Assembly (NCBI RefSeq): GCF_946479685.1 | Contig: NZ_CAMLGS010000021.1 | Span: 1 to 43,699, forward strand | Reading direction: 5' to 3' | DNA: 43,699 nucleotides | Source: an uncultured Methylotenera sp. | GTDB taxonomy: Bacteria > Pseudomonadota > Gammaproteobacteria > Burkholderiales > Methylophilaceae | In this document: in pieces, positions 26,368 to 34,591 of the stretch | Layout of the letters: every line of letters begins with the position of its first letter | How positions within the stretch are numbered: position 1 is the first letter of the stretch | Notes under the pieces: generated by a model | The model's input: the letters and a program-made list of their open reading frames with translations, nothing else | What the model was told of the DNA's origin: nothing | Databases searched by the model: none | Position numbers and translations under genes: made by a program

Positions 26368-27027
26368 ATGAGCAGATTATATGGCGAACAGCACCGTCAA
26401 CTGCAGGATGAATTTGCGACACGCAAAATGGCAGACCGCGTTGAAGAGCTAGCTTGCAGAACCGAGTTTGATGATGAGTCAAAAGGTTTTATCGAGCACA
26501 TGGATATGTTTTTCCTATCCACAGTTGACCATCAAGGCCGCCCTACCGTGTCGTACAAAGGTGGTGACGCTGGCTTTGTCAGAGTGATAGACAGCAAAAC
26601 CTTGGTATTTCCGAGCTACGATGGCAATGGCATGTTCTTCTCCATGGGGAACATCACCACGCAGCCGCAAGTCGGCTTGCTGTTTATTTCATTTGAAACG
26701 CCGCATCGCATCCGTGTGCAGGGCACTGCCACTATTTCACGTAATGACCCGCTGATGAGCGAGTACAAAGAAGCGGACTTTATCGTACGCGTCACTTTAT
26801 CTGAACTATGGCAGAACTGCCCGCGCTACATTCACCAGCGCACCAAGGTACGCGATTCACGCTATGTACCGCGTGAACATTGTGAAACACCGCTAGCTGA
26901 GTGGAAGCGTCTGGATTTAGTACAGGATGTACTGCCAGAAACAGACATTAACAAAGTAAAAGAACTAGGTACCATTCAAATTGAAGAGTGGATTGATAAA
27001 ATTAAAACTGCCGACCCAACGGCCTAA
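26368..27027 (+). CDS. PPOX-family FMN-binding protein embedded in fhc operon
   Basis: The 219-residue protein has a split-barrel flavin-binding core of the pyridoxamine-5'-phosphate-oxidase-like superfamily: FFLSTVDHQGRPTVSYKGGD, FPSYDGNGMFFSMGNI, VGLLFISFETPHRIRVQGTA and LWQNCPRYIHQRTKV. It resembles the predicted flavin-nucleotide-binding group (COG3576-like) more than true PdxH. It has the best ribosome site in the operon, AAGGA six bases before the ATG, and lies between fhcA and fhcD, three bases from fhcD. Position implies a role tied to the C1 pathway, for example cofactor (methylofuran or methanopterin) maturation, redox protection or formaldehyde chemistry. That role is inference. 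An FMN, FAD or F420-like ligand cannot be told from sequence alone. Confidence 0.85.
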   Translation: MSRLYGEQHRQLQDEFATRKMADRVEELACRTEFDDESKGFIEHMDMFFLSTVDHQGRPTVSYKGGDAGFVRVIDSKTLVFPSYDGNGMFFSMGNITTQPQVGLLFISFETPHRIRVQGTATISRNDPLMSEYKEADFIVRVTLSELWQNCPRYIHQRTKVRDSRYVPREHCETPLAEWKRLDLVQDVLPETDINKVKELGTIQIEEWIDKIKTADPTA

Positions 27028-27030
27028 ATA

Positions 27031-27939
27031 ATGATGTTGCTAAATAATATACAAATTGATGATACTTTTGCCGAAGCATTTAACATGCGCGGCACTCGCG
27101 TGATTATTACCGCGCAAAACCTGAAATGGGCATACCACGCGGCAAACGCCATGACCGGTTTTGCTACATCCGTGATTGGCTGTGGCGTGGAAGCTGGTAT
27201 TGAGCGTGAGCTTACTACAGAAGAAACCCCGGATGGCAGACCTGGCGTGAGCATTTTGATGTTCGCCATGGGCAGCAAAGTGCTGATGCAGCAGCTAGAA
27301 ACCCGCATGGGGCAATGTATCCTAACCTGCCCGACTGCGGCAGCGTTCTCAGGTATTGATGGCGAAGACAAAATCAGCCTAGGTAAGCACCTGCGCTACT
27401 TTGGCGATGGCTACCAGACTTCCAAGCTGATAGATGGCAAACGCTACTGGCGTATTCCTGTAATGGACGGTGAGTTTATTACAGAAGAAACCACAGGCAT
27501 GGTACGCGCCATTGGTGGCGGTAATTTCCTGATTTTGGCCACCTCACAGCCAGCGGCATTAGCTGCGGCAGAGGTTGCGATTGAAGCCATGAAAAAAGTG
27601 CCTAACGTGATTATGCCGTTCCCTGGTGGCGTAGTACGCTCTGGCTCTAAAGTGGGCAGCAAGTACAAAACCATGTTTGCCTCAACCAATGATGCATTCT
27701 GCCCTACGCTAAAAGGCGCAACCAATACTGAGCTTTCACCTGAAATTGAAAGCGTGATGGAAATTGTGATTGACGGCTTAACCTTTGAAGATATTGCACT
27801 CTCTATGAAAGTGGGTATCGAAGCCATTTGCAACCTAGGTGCAGACAGCGGCGTAAGACGCATTTCTGCCGGTAACTACGGCGGCAAACTGGGCCCTCAC
27901 CTATTTAAATTACATGACATTTTAAACGGCAGCAACTAA
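27031..27939 (+). CDS. fhcD: Formylmethanofuran:tetrahydromethanopterin formyltransferase (Fhc subunit D)
   Basis: Ftr-family enzyme that transfers the formyl group between tetrahydromethanopterin and (methylo)furan within the Fhc complex. Signature segments: TFAEAFNMRGTRVIITAQN, TSVIGCGVEAGIERE, RPGVSILMFAMGSKVLMQQLE, CPTAAAFSGIDGEDKI, PFPGGVVRSGSKVGSKYK and ADSGVRRISAGNYGGKLGPH. The 302 residues match archaeal and bacterial Ftr. Two ATGs (27031, 27034) are possible. No ribosome site is evident, but the stop of the PPOX gene lies three bases away, so coupling is likely. It overlaps fhcC as TAATG. Confidence 0.96.
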   Translation: MMLLNNIQIDDTFAEAFNMRGTRVIITAQNLKWAYHAANAMTGFATSVIGCGVEAGIERELTTEETPDGRPGVSILMFAMGSKVLMQQLETRMGQCILTCPTAAAFSGIDGEDKISLGKHLRYFGDGYQTSKLIDGKRYWRIPVMDGEFITEETTGMVRAIGGGNFLILATSQPAALAAAEVAIEAMKKVPNVIMPFPGGVVRSGSKVGSKYKTMFASTNDAFCPTLKGATNTELSPEIESVMEIVIDGLTFEDIALSMKVGIEAICNLGADSGVRRISAGNYGGKLGPHLFKLHDILNGSN

Positions 27940-28748
27940 TGAACGCGCTTACCTTCACCCTAAAGAACCCACCTCAATTCTCGGTTAATTGCGGTGCGCT
28001 CACTCCTGATCATTTAGCCAATAAATCAATCGCTGATATTGCCAAGATTAAAGTGACTTACGGTAACAACACTGTACCAGCTGGTGATTTATTTGAAATC
28101 AGCGGCGAAGACACAACAAACATTGTGTTTAAAAATGCATCAAACAAACTGGATTACATCGGTGCGCACATGTCTAGCGGTAAAATCACCGTGGACGGCA
28201 ATGCTGGTGCCTACTTAGGCTTTACCATGAAAAACGGTGAAATTCATTGCACAGGCAGCGCTGAAAGCTATGCTGCATGCAATATGGTGAATGGTTTACT
28301 GAAAATTGATGCCAACGTAGGCGATTTTGTAGGTGCTGGCTCAGAAGGGCTACGCAAAGGCATGCGCGGCGGCACGGTCATTATCAAAGGCAACGCCGGT
28401 GACCGCGTAGGCGACCAAATGCGCAGAGGCCTAATTTTAATTGAAGGCAATGTGGGCGATTACTGTGGCAGCCGCATGATTGCCGGCACTATTGGCGTAT
28501 TGGGTAAAGTTGGCGCCTACACTGCATTTAATATGCATCGTGGCACTTTGCTGCTAAAAAATGCACCAGCACTGCACGCAACTATACAGAACTGCGGTAC
28601 ACACACTCTGCCGTACTTGAGCTTACTGTTTAAATCATTTAAGAAATACAACACAGCATTTAGCCAATTAAGCTCACAGCGTGTACAGCGCTTTGTTGGT
28701 GACGCCGCTTACAAAGGTAACGGTGAAGTGCTGATTCTCAATGCTTAA
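27939..28748 (+). CDS. fhcC: Formyltransferase/hydrolase complex subunit C
   Basis: FwdC/FmdC homologue with the right-handed beta-helix fold seen in the glutamate synthase C-terminal domain. It shows repeated GxxGxxxG units about every 19 residues: GNAGAYLGFTMKNGEI, ANVGDFVGAGSEGLRKG, GNAGDRVGDQMRRGLI, GNVGDYCGSRMIAGTI and GKVGAYTAFNMHRGTL. It is a structural scaffold that binds FhcA and positions the methylofuran prosthetic group in the M. extorquens complex. Its 269 residues match. It starts on the TAATG overlap with fhcD and is last in the operon. A long stem-loop (28775-28809) follows. Confidence 0.94.
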   Translation: MNALTFTLKNPPQFSVNCGALTPDHLANKSIADIAKIKVTYGNNTVPAGDLFEISGEDTTNIVFKNASNKLDYIGAHMSSGKITVDGNAGAYLGFTMKNGEIHCTGSAESYAACNMVNGLLKIDANVGDFVGAGSEGLRKGMRGGTVIIKGNAGDRVGDQMRRGLILIEGNVGDYCGSRMIAGTIGVLGKVGAYTAFNMHRGTLLLKNAPALHATIQNCGTHTLPYLSLLFKSFKKYNTAFSQLSSQRVQRFVGDAAYKGNGEVLILNA

Positions 28749-28774
28749 GCCTGTAATCTAAACACCATTCTAGG

Positions 28775-28809
28775 CACCATGTAGTTGCCGCTCAGGCAAT
28801 TGCATGGTG
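28775..28809 (+). terminator. Stem-loop at the end of the fhc operon (no U-tract)
   Basis: CACCATG (28775-28781) and CATGGTG (28803-28809) enclose a second helix GTTGCC (28784-28789) / GGCAAT (28795-28800) with loop GCTCA. The total is 13 pairs in 35 nt, 27 bp after the fhcC stop. There is no U-run, so it may be a 3'-end stabiliser or a Rho-dependent end rather than a classic terminator. Confidence 0.55.
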
Positions 28810-28947
28810 AGCACCATTTAGTTAGATAGCAAAAATAGATATACAGCAAAAAATATTGAGGTATAGCAAACAGTTGCCATATTGAGATAAACATCGATTT
28901 ATAAAATCATCTGTTAAAATAGCGTATTACATTAAGATTTTGCTGCT

Positions 28948-29877
28948 ATGCCTAAGTACCTGACTGCCGCCCTTTATAAATTTGTTAGCTTGCCTGAATA
29001 CAAGGCACTGCAAGCGCCTATTCTGGATGCGTGCAAGACACATCAGATTAAAGGCACCCTCCTGCTCGCAGAAGAAGGTATCAACGGCACCATTGCAGGT
29101 TTGCCAGATGACATTCATCAGGTACTGCACTATCTGCGTACCGACCCGCTGTTTGCCGGTAAATTTGCGGATTTAGAACATAAAGAATCTTTTGCCGATG
29201 AGCACCCGTTTTACCGCATGAAGGTAAAACTGAAAAAAGAAATCGTGACCCTAGGCGTGCCTGGCGTGAGCCCGACCAAAAAAGTAGGTACTTATGTTAA
29301 GCCTGAAGACTGGAACGCACTGATTTCAGACCCGGATGTCGTGCTGATTGATACGCGTAATGACTACGAAGTTGATATCGGCACCTTCAAAGGCGCGATT
29401 GACCCGAAAACCACCACGTTCCGTGAGTTTCCCGAGTATGTGGCTAAGCACTTTGACAAAACCAAACACAAAAAAGTAGCGATGTTCTGCACCGGCGGCA
29501 TACGCTGCGAAAAAGCATCTTCTTATATGCTAGACCAAGGTTTTGATGAGGTATACCACCTGCAAGGTGGCATCTTGAAATATCTGGAAACCGTGCCACA
29601 AGAGCAAAGCATGTGGGAAGGCGAATGCTTTGTATTTGACCAGCGCGTTGCCGTTAAACACAATCTGGAAGTTGGCGAATACGACCAGTGTTACGCATGC
29701 AGATACCCGCTATCGCCAGAAGAAATGCAAAGCGAAAAATACATTGCAGGCATCTCTTGCCCACACTGCTACGATAAAGTTTCAGAAGAAAAACGCGCAA
29801 GATTGCTAGAAAGACAAAAACAAGTGACACTAGCAAAACAGCGCGGAGAAACACATATTGGTGAAAAACAAAAATAA
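28948..29877 (+). CDS. trhO: tRNA uridine(34) hydroxylase TrhO (rhodanese family)
   Basis: Oxygen-dependent hydroxylase of wobble uridine in tRNA (YceA/UPF0176 family), giving ho5U34. An N-terminal acylphosphatase-like domain (about 1-95: [20 protein letters not shown]) is followed by a rhodanese domain (about 120-220: [21 protein letters not shown]) with the active-site loop [17 protein letters not shown]. The C-terminal region has two CxxC pairs, CYACRYPL and CPHCYDK, probably a zinc site. The 309 residues match TrhO. The next gene begins immediately after its stop codon, so the two are likely translated from one message. Confidence 0.95.
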   Translation: MPKYLTAALYKFVSLPEYKALQAPILDACKTHQIKGTLLLAEEGINGTIAGLPDDIHQVLHYLRTDPLFAGKFADLEHKESFADEHPFYRMKVKLKKEIVTLGVPGVSPTKKVGTYVKPEDWNALISDPDVVLIDTRNDYEVDIGTFKGAIDPKTTTFREFPEYVAKHFDKTKHKKVAMFCTGGIRCEKASSYMLDQGFDEVYHLQGGILKYLETVPQEQSMWEGECFVFDQRVAVKHNLEVGEYDQCYACRYPLSPEEMQSEKYIAGISCPHCYDKVSEEKRARLLERQKQVTLAKQRGETHIGEKQK

Positions 29878-30552
29878 ATGACCCAGACACGCGAACAAGA
29901 AGCCCTCAGCGCCTATTTCAAGTTACTTGAGAAAAAAGGCGCGAAGAGTGGCATGCTTTACAAACGCTCACTGTTTTTAGACCAATTTATACCGCTCTTA
30001 CAAAACCAACCTTTAGAGCGCACAAGCTACAGCAAGGCCATAGAAAAAGTCATTAAAACGATTCCAGCCGATATCTGGCATGACAGCCTGAATACCGCGC
30101 GGGAGTTTTACCCGTTCTGGATGCAGGACATCAAGGCGATTGCCGCCTTTAGCCGACAAGGTGGCTTTGATATCCAGCCCTTAAAGTGGCAACCGGTACC
30201 GACCACACTGAAAGCGCTGACCGATCGTTTAAGTACAGCAAGATTTGATGTCACCGAGACTAGGCACTTAATGGCCTACACCCAGGCATTGAAAGACAAA
30301 GGGGCCAATCCGCAATTGCTGGATAACCGTCTTAATTTAGCCAAGATACTGCTGTTACAATTAAAAGGCGCGCCCACTGACGATGCTAGGGTGTATCGCG
30401 TTGCTGTAGATATGACGCTGCCTTTATTCAAGATTGATGAAAACAAGCAACTATTTTTACTGGTGATACGCGAGTTCTACCAATACTGGATAGATAACCC
30501 TGATAAAAATCTGGGATCAGATCAGGGCATAGAAGTGACCTTTATCGACTGA
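29878..30552 (+). CDS. Conserved-looking hypothetical helical protein
   Basis: Not recognised. The 224-residue protein is mostly helical and soluble, without signal peptide or membrane segments. Two aromatic-rich helices resemble each other, TAREFYPFWMQDIKAIAAF (near 75) and VIREFYQYWIDNPDKNL (near 200), which could indicate an internal duplication. Its ATG directly abuts the trhO stop, so it is almost certainly in the same transcript and may be linked to tRNA modification, or simply co-transcribed. Base and codon use look like its neighbours. No catalytic motif is visible. Confidence 0.75.
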   Translation: MTQTREQEALSAYFKLLEKKGAKSGMLYKRSLFLDQFIPLLQNQPLERTSYSKAIEKVIKTIPADIWHDSLNTAREFYPFWMQDIKAIAAFSRQGGFDIQPLKWQPVPTTLKALTDRLSTARFDVTETRHLMAYTQALKDKGANPQLLDNRLNLAKILLLQLKGAPTDDARVYRVAVDMTLPLFKIDENKQLFLLVIREFYQYWIDNPDKNLGSDQGIEVTFID

Positions 30553-30575
30553 ACACTTTATCAAGCGAAATTAAC

Positions 30576-31331
30576 GTGCACAACACTCTTCGTATTGCCA
30601 CTTTTAATATCCATAAAGGGTTAACGCACTTTAACACTCACTTATCGCTGCACCAGCAGCGTGAACTACTAAGAAAATTGCATGCGGATGTGGTGTTTCT
30701 GCAAGAAGTACGTGATGTGCATCATGAGCACAGCAAGCGCTTTGACGCCTGGCCAAGCACAGGGCAAATGGAGTTCTTAGCCGATAGTATATGGAAAGAC
30801 TACGCTTACGGTAAAAACGCGATATACCCGGCCGGCCACCACGGCAATGCTTTACTGTCCAAATTCCCGATTATCAAAACCACCAATATTGATATTTCTG
30901 CACATAGCAGCGAAGAGCGCGGCATGCTGCACAGCGAAATTCACGTTCCTAATTGGGATACGCCGCTACATACCATTTGTGTGCATTTGGGGCTATTTGC
31001 GCGTTGGCGTAAACAGCAGCTGGTATTAATTAAAGACTATATTCACCGCAATATTCCAGCGCATTCGCCGCTGATTGTCGCTGGCGACTTCAACGATTGG
31101 GGCATGCGTTCTGGCCGACATTTCTCGCACCAGGTCGGCATGCAAGAGGTCTTTGCACACCATACTGGCAAGCCTGCACGTAGTTTTCCTTCTTGGCTAC
31201 CTATTCTCAGGTTAGATCGTATTTACACACGCGGATTTAAAATTCAGCACGTAGAGGTTCACTCCGGTGCCCATTTTGTAAAGTTATCCGACCATGCCAT
31301 GTTATCTGCCACCCTCACCAAAGGGCATTGA
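30576..31331 (+). CDS. Endonuclease/exonuclease/phosphatase family protein (YbhP-like)
   Basis: Metal-dependent phosphoesterase fold. Motifs: ATFNIHKGLTHFN (Asn/Lys of the first strand), FLQEVRDVHHEH (metal-binding Glu), VCVHLGLFARWRKQQ, AGDFNDWG (Asp/Asn) and VKLSDHAMLSATL (catalytic Asp-His), all in canonical EEP order. The 251 residues match E. coli YbhP. The start is a GTG at 30576 with a weak upstream site. It lies three bases before the clsB gene, the same pairing as E. coli ybhP-clsB (ybhO), suggesting a role linked to phospholipid or membrane metabolism. The actual substrate is unknown. Confidence 0.9.
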   Translation: MHNTLRIATFNIHKGLTHFNTHLSLHQQRELLRKLHADVVFLQEVRDVHHEHSKRFDAWPSTGQMEFLADSIWKDYAYGKNAIYPAGHHGNALLSKFPIIKTTNIDISAHSSEERGMLHSEIHVPNWDTPLHTICVHLGLFARWRKQQLVLIKDYIHRNIPAHSPLIVAGDFNDWGMRSGRHFSHQVGMQEVFAHHTGKPARSFPSWLPILRLDRIYTRGFKIQHVEVHSGAHFVKLSDHAMLSATLTKGH

Positions 31332-31334
31332 AGC

Positions 31335-32492
31335 ATGATGCATTTCACCAGCGGCAATCATATCCAGCTATTACGCAATGGCGCTGAATACTTCCCCGCG
31401 CTGGAACACGCGATTGACCATGCGCGGCATGAAGTGTATTTACAAAGCTATATCTACGAAGCGGATAATGTTGGCACCCGCATTGGCGAGGCCATGATGC
31501 GCGCAGTACAGCGCGGTGTGTCCGTATATTTGCTGATTGATGGCTTTGGCTCTAAAACCTTAGCGCCTGCCTATATCGAGTTACTGAGGGCAGCTGGCAT
31601 CCATGTCATGATTTACCGCCAGAAGATATCACCGTGGACCTTCAAAAAGAATCGGCTGCGCAGGCTGCACCAAAAAGTAGTGGTCATCGACGATGTCATC
31701 GCGTTTGTGGGTGGCATCAATATCATTGACGACAATAATGTGCCACATCAAGTTGCGCCTAGAATTGATTATGCAGTACGCGTGCAAGGCACATTACTGC
31801 CCATCATCGCTAATAGCGTAAAAAAGTTATGGCAGCATCTGGCATGGCTGCATTTTCACACCAAACCTTTCCCCAGAATTAGCACCCATGCACCCGCACG
31901 CTATATCAAGGGCAGCATTAAGGCTGCCTTTATCACGCGTGACAATATATTGCATCGACGGGATATTGAGGCGGCTTATCTGAAGGCGATTTATCGTGCG
32001 AAACGTGAAATTATTATCGCCAATGCCTACTTTATCCCGGGTCGGCGCTTTCGTAGAGCGCTCATCAGTGCGGCAGCGCGCGGGGTGGAGGTGAAGCTAC
32101 TGCTGCAGGGACGTAAAGAGTATTTTTTGATGTTTGCCACCCATGCTTTTTATAATATTTTCTTGAAAAATGGCATACAGATTTACGAATATCGTAAAAG
32201 CTTTATGCACAGCAAAGTGGCCGTGATTGACCAAGAATGGGCCACAGTGGGCTCCTCCAATATTGACCCATTTAGCTTATTTTTAGCCCGTGAAGCTAAT
32301 ATTTTTGTGAAAAACAAGCATTTCGCCACTACCTTACATCAGGACATTACTGCAGCCATCAATAATGGTGCTTACCAAATCAAAGAGAAGGAATGGGCCA
32401 AAGGCCACAGTGCAAAGCGGTTGCTATCCTGGCTAGCATACGGTTTGGTACGCCTATTCTTAGGCGTGATTGGCTACGCTGATCGGCATTAA
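31335..32492 (+). CDS. clsB: Cardiolipin synthase B (phospholipase D family)
   Basis: Phospholipase-D superfamily enzyme that makes cardiolipin (and phosphatidylglycerol in E. coli ClsB) at the inner membrane. Two HKD motifs are intact: HQKVVVIDDVIAFVGGINI near residue 112 and HSKVAVIDQEWATVGSSNID near 290. The 385 residues and the lack of N-terminal transmembrane helices fit ClsB/ClsC rather than ClsA. The C-terminus has a short hydrophobic helix (LLSWLAYGLVRLFLGVIGY) that could attach it to the membrane. It follows the YbhP-like gene by three bases, as in enterobacteria, but no ybhN-like flippase gene follows here. Confidence 0.94.
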   Translation: MMHFTSGNHIQLLRNGAEYFPALEHAIDHARHEVYLQSYIYEADNVGTRIGEAMMRAVQRGVSVYLLIDGFGSKTLAPAYIELLRAAGIHVMIYRQKISPWTFKKNRLRRLHQKVVVIDDVIAFVGGINIIDDNNVPHQVAPRIDYAVRVQGTLLPIIANSVKKLWQHLAWLHFHTKPFPRISTHAPARYIKGSIKAAFITRDNILHRRDIEAAYLKAIYRAKREIIIANAYFIPGRRFRRALISAAARGVEVKLLLQGRKEYFLMFATHAFYNIFLKNGIQIYEYRKSFMHSKVAVIDQEWATVGSSNIDPFSLFLAREANIFVKNKHFATTLHQDITAAINNGAYQIKEKEWAKGHSAKRLLSWLAYGLVRLFLGVIGYADRH

Positions 32493-32595
32493 GGTGATAC
32501 GCACTATCCGTGCCTTACCATACGCAGTGAGCCTTTATCATTTAGAATTGAGTCCGTTCGTTATTTAGCTTGGCATCAAGCCAATATTACCAGCC

Positions 32596-33351
32596 ATGTC
32601 AGACCACAACCACACAGCTCAGGACAAGCAAGCTCAACCCATGCCATTGGCATGGAAAGATGGCTTACCCTACTCTAGCGAGTTTCAAGACGTATATTTT
32701 TCCAGCGACAACGGGCTACTAGAAACTGAGTACGTATTTTTGCAAGGCAATCATTTACAGACGCGCTGGCAGCAATCGGATTTAACGCAATTCACCATTA
32801 TTGAAACCGGTTTTGGTACTGGCTTGAATTTTTTATGTGCAGTTCAACTGTGGCTGGCACATGCACCGCAACATGCAGTGCTACATTTTGTTAGCGTAGA
32901 AAAATATCCACTGAGCTTAGCTGACCTTACCGCCGCATTGGCATTGTGGCCGCAACTCACGGCCTTAAGCACACCATTGCTTAATCAGTATCCAGCCTTG
33001 CTGCATAAACAGACCATTAGCCTGTATGAGCACAAAGTGCAACTAACTGTGCATATTGGCGATGCTACAGCGCAGTTAGCACATATCAACAACGTGGCCG
33101 ACGCCTGGTTTTTAGATGGCTTTGCCCCTGCAAAAAATCCGGATATGTGGCAGGCAGGCTTATTTCACGAGATGGCAGCCCATGCACACAGCGACACAAC
33201 ATTTGCCACATTTACCAGCGCAGGCGATGTTAGGCGCGGTTTAATCTCAGCTGGCTTTCAGGTCAGCAAACGTACTGGCTTTGGCAAAAAACGTGAAATG
33301 CTGTGTGGGAAATTTACAGGTGGAAAATTCATAGGCACGCCGCATGACTAA
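32596..33351 (+). CDS. mnmD: tRNA mnm5(s2)U methyltransferase MnmD (separate MnmC N-terminal domain)
   Basis: SAM-dependent methyltransferase for the last step of 5-methylaminomethyl-2-thiouridine formation at tRNA wobble position 34. The SAM-binding motif is ETGFGTGLNFL and the catalytic region is DAWFLDGFAPAKNPDMW. The C-terminal GFGKKREMLCGKF matches the end of the MnmC(m) domain. At 251 residues it equals the N-terminal half of bifunctional E. coli MnmC. The following FAD-domain gene overlaps its last 8 bp in another frame (ATGACTAA), so the two activities are encoded separately but translation is coupled. The 103-bp gap upstream shows no ribosome site of note. Confidence 0.93.
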   Translation: MSDHNHTAQDKQAQPMPLAWKDGLPYSSEFQDVYFSSDNGLLETEYVFLQGNHLQTRWQQSDLTQFTIIETGFGTGLNFLCAVQLWLAHAPQHAVLHFVSVEKYPLSLADLTAALALWPQLTALSTPLLNQYPALLHKQTISLYEHKVQLTVHIGDATAQLAHINNVADAWFLDGFAPAKNPDMWQAGLFHEMAAHAHSDTTFATFTSAGDVRRGLISAGFQVSKRTGFGKKREMLCGKFTGGKFIGTPHD

Positions 33352-34582
33352 CACTGCGATTGTGATTGGTGGCGGCATTGCCGGCTGCAGTAGTGCGTAT
33401 GCCCTCGCCCAACGTGGTATACAAGTCACCTTGGTTGAGCGTCAGGCGCAGATTGCCAATGCAGCCTCAGGTAATCCATTTGCTATGCTCTACCCGCGGT
33501 TAAGTGGCGATGATTCAAGCAGCCAGTTTGCACTGGCTAGCTATCTATACAGCCTGGCGTTTTATCAGTCACTCCAGCTACCCGTAGCGGATTTTTCTGC
33601 CTGCGGTATGCTCCAGCTTGGTTTTAACGCCAGAGAGCTGGCACGCATTCAAAAAGTTGCGACACAAAACTACCCAGCCAGCATACTAAAATATGTTTCA
33701 CAGCATGAAGCAAGCGAGATTGCAGGTATTTCGCTGACCCATGAAGCCCTGTACTTTCCAAGTGCAGGCTGGCTGCAGCCTCAACACCTATGCCAGCATT
33801 TAACACAGCACCCCAATATCAGTGTGCTACATAGCCAGTCAGTTAGCAGCTTTAGCAAACAGGCTCATAGTTTTGAGGTTTACAATCATGACCAGCTACT
33901 TGCCACAGCACCAGTGTTAATCATTGCCAACGCCAACGATGCGCAGCAGCTATTAGCTAAGCTGCCGCTGCAAAGCAAAGCCGTGCGCGGTCAAGTCAGC
34001 GTGTTAGAGCCAAGTACGAGCAGCCGCCGTATTAACACCATTCTTTGCAGCGACGGCTATCTAAGCCCGGCTGCCGGTTCGCAGCCAATCCACTGCTTGG
34101 GTGCATCATTCGCCAACGTAGAAACACCATCTACCGCACCACAGGACTTAACACCTAAGGCGCAAGACCACATAGATAATCTGCTTAAACTAAGCAACAT
34201 TTCCACCTTGTTATACAATGACTTACAAGCCAATATGATTGGTGGTCGCGTCTCTTACCGCTGCACCACCAGCGACTATTGGCCTTTGGTGGGCGAGCTG
34301 ATTGATGGTGATGCGCTTAAAGCAAAACCGGTGAGGCCCAGTGCGCCATCCACTGCCCTGCCCTGGATACCTGGCTTATATATCAACGCAGCACATGGCA
34401 GCAAAGGCTTTACCAGTGCGCCACTCTGTGCAGAAGTGCTAGCTTGCATGATTACGCAGCAAGCCTTGCCTATCAGCGATGAGCTCGCTAGCCTGCTTAA
34501 CCCTAACCGCTTCTTATTGCGTGAAATGGGTTTAAAACAATTAGCAAAAACGGTAGCCTCTGCGCATAAAATTTCAGGTTAA
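33344..34582 (+). CDS. mnmC: FAD-dependent cmnm5(s2)U34 oxidoreductase (separate MnmC C-terminal domain)
   Basis: FAD oxidoreductase that removes the carboxymethyl group from cmnm5U34 of tRNA to give nm5U34, the substrate of MnmD. The N-terminal dinucleotide fold is AIVIGGGIAGCSSAYALAQRG. ASGNPFAMLYPRLSGDD is diagnostic of the MnmC(o) domain. Further MnmC-like segments are GGRVSYRCTTSDYWPLVGE and AAHGSKGFTSAPLCAEVLA. The 412 residues added to the 251 of MnmD come close to the fused E. coli enzyme (668). Because the start codon here lies inside the mnmD end and there are good family-like termini on both sides, a natural split is more likely than an error. The next gene follows after nine bases. 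Confidence 0.92.
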   Translation: MTNTAIVIGGGIAGCSSAYALAQRGIQVTLVERQAQIANAASGNPFAMLYPRLSGDDSSSQFALASYLYSLAFYQSLQLPVADFSACGMLQLGFNARELARIQKVATQNYPASILKYVSQHEASEIAGISLTHEALYFPSAGWLQPQHLCQHLTQHPNISVLHSQSVSSFSKQAHSFEVYNHDQLLATAPVLIIANANDAQQLLAKLPLQSKAVRGQVSVLEPSTSSRRINTILCSDGYLSPAAGSQPIHCLGASFANVETPSTAPQDLTPKAQDHIDNLLKLSNISTLLYNDLQANMIGGRVSYRCTTSDYWPLVGELIDGDALKAKPVRPSAPSTALPWIPGLYINAAHGSKGFTSAPLCAEVLACMITQQALPISDELASLLNPNRFLLREMGLKQLAKTVASAHKISG

Positions 34583-34591
34583 AATGAGCCC

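Noticed and set aside
33340..33352. Sequencing frameshift splitting a fused mnmC.
   Set aside because: A proper start codon, family-like N-terminus (MTNTAIVIGGG) and natural C-terminus of the first gene make a true split more plausible, though resequencing could decide.
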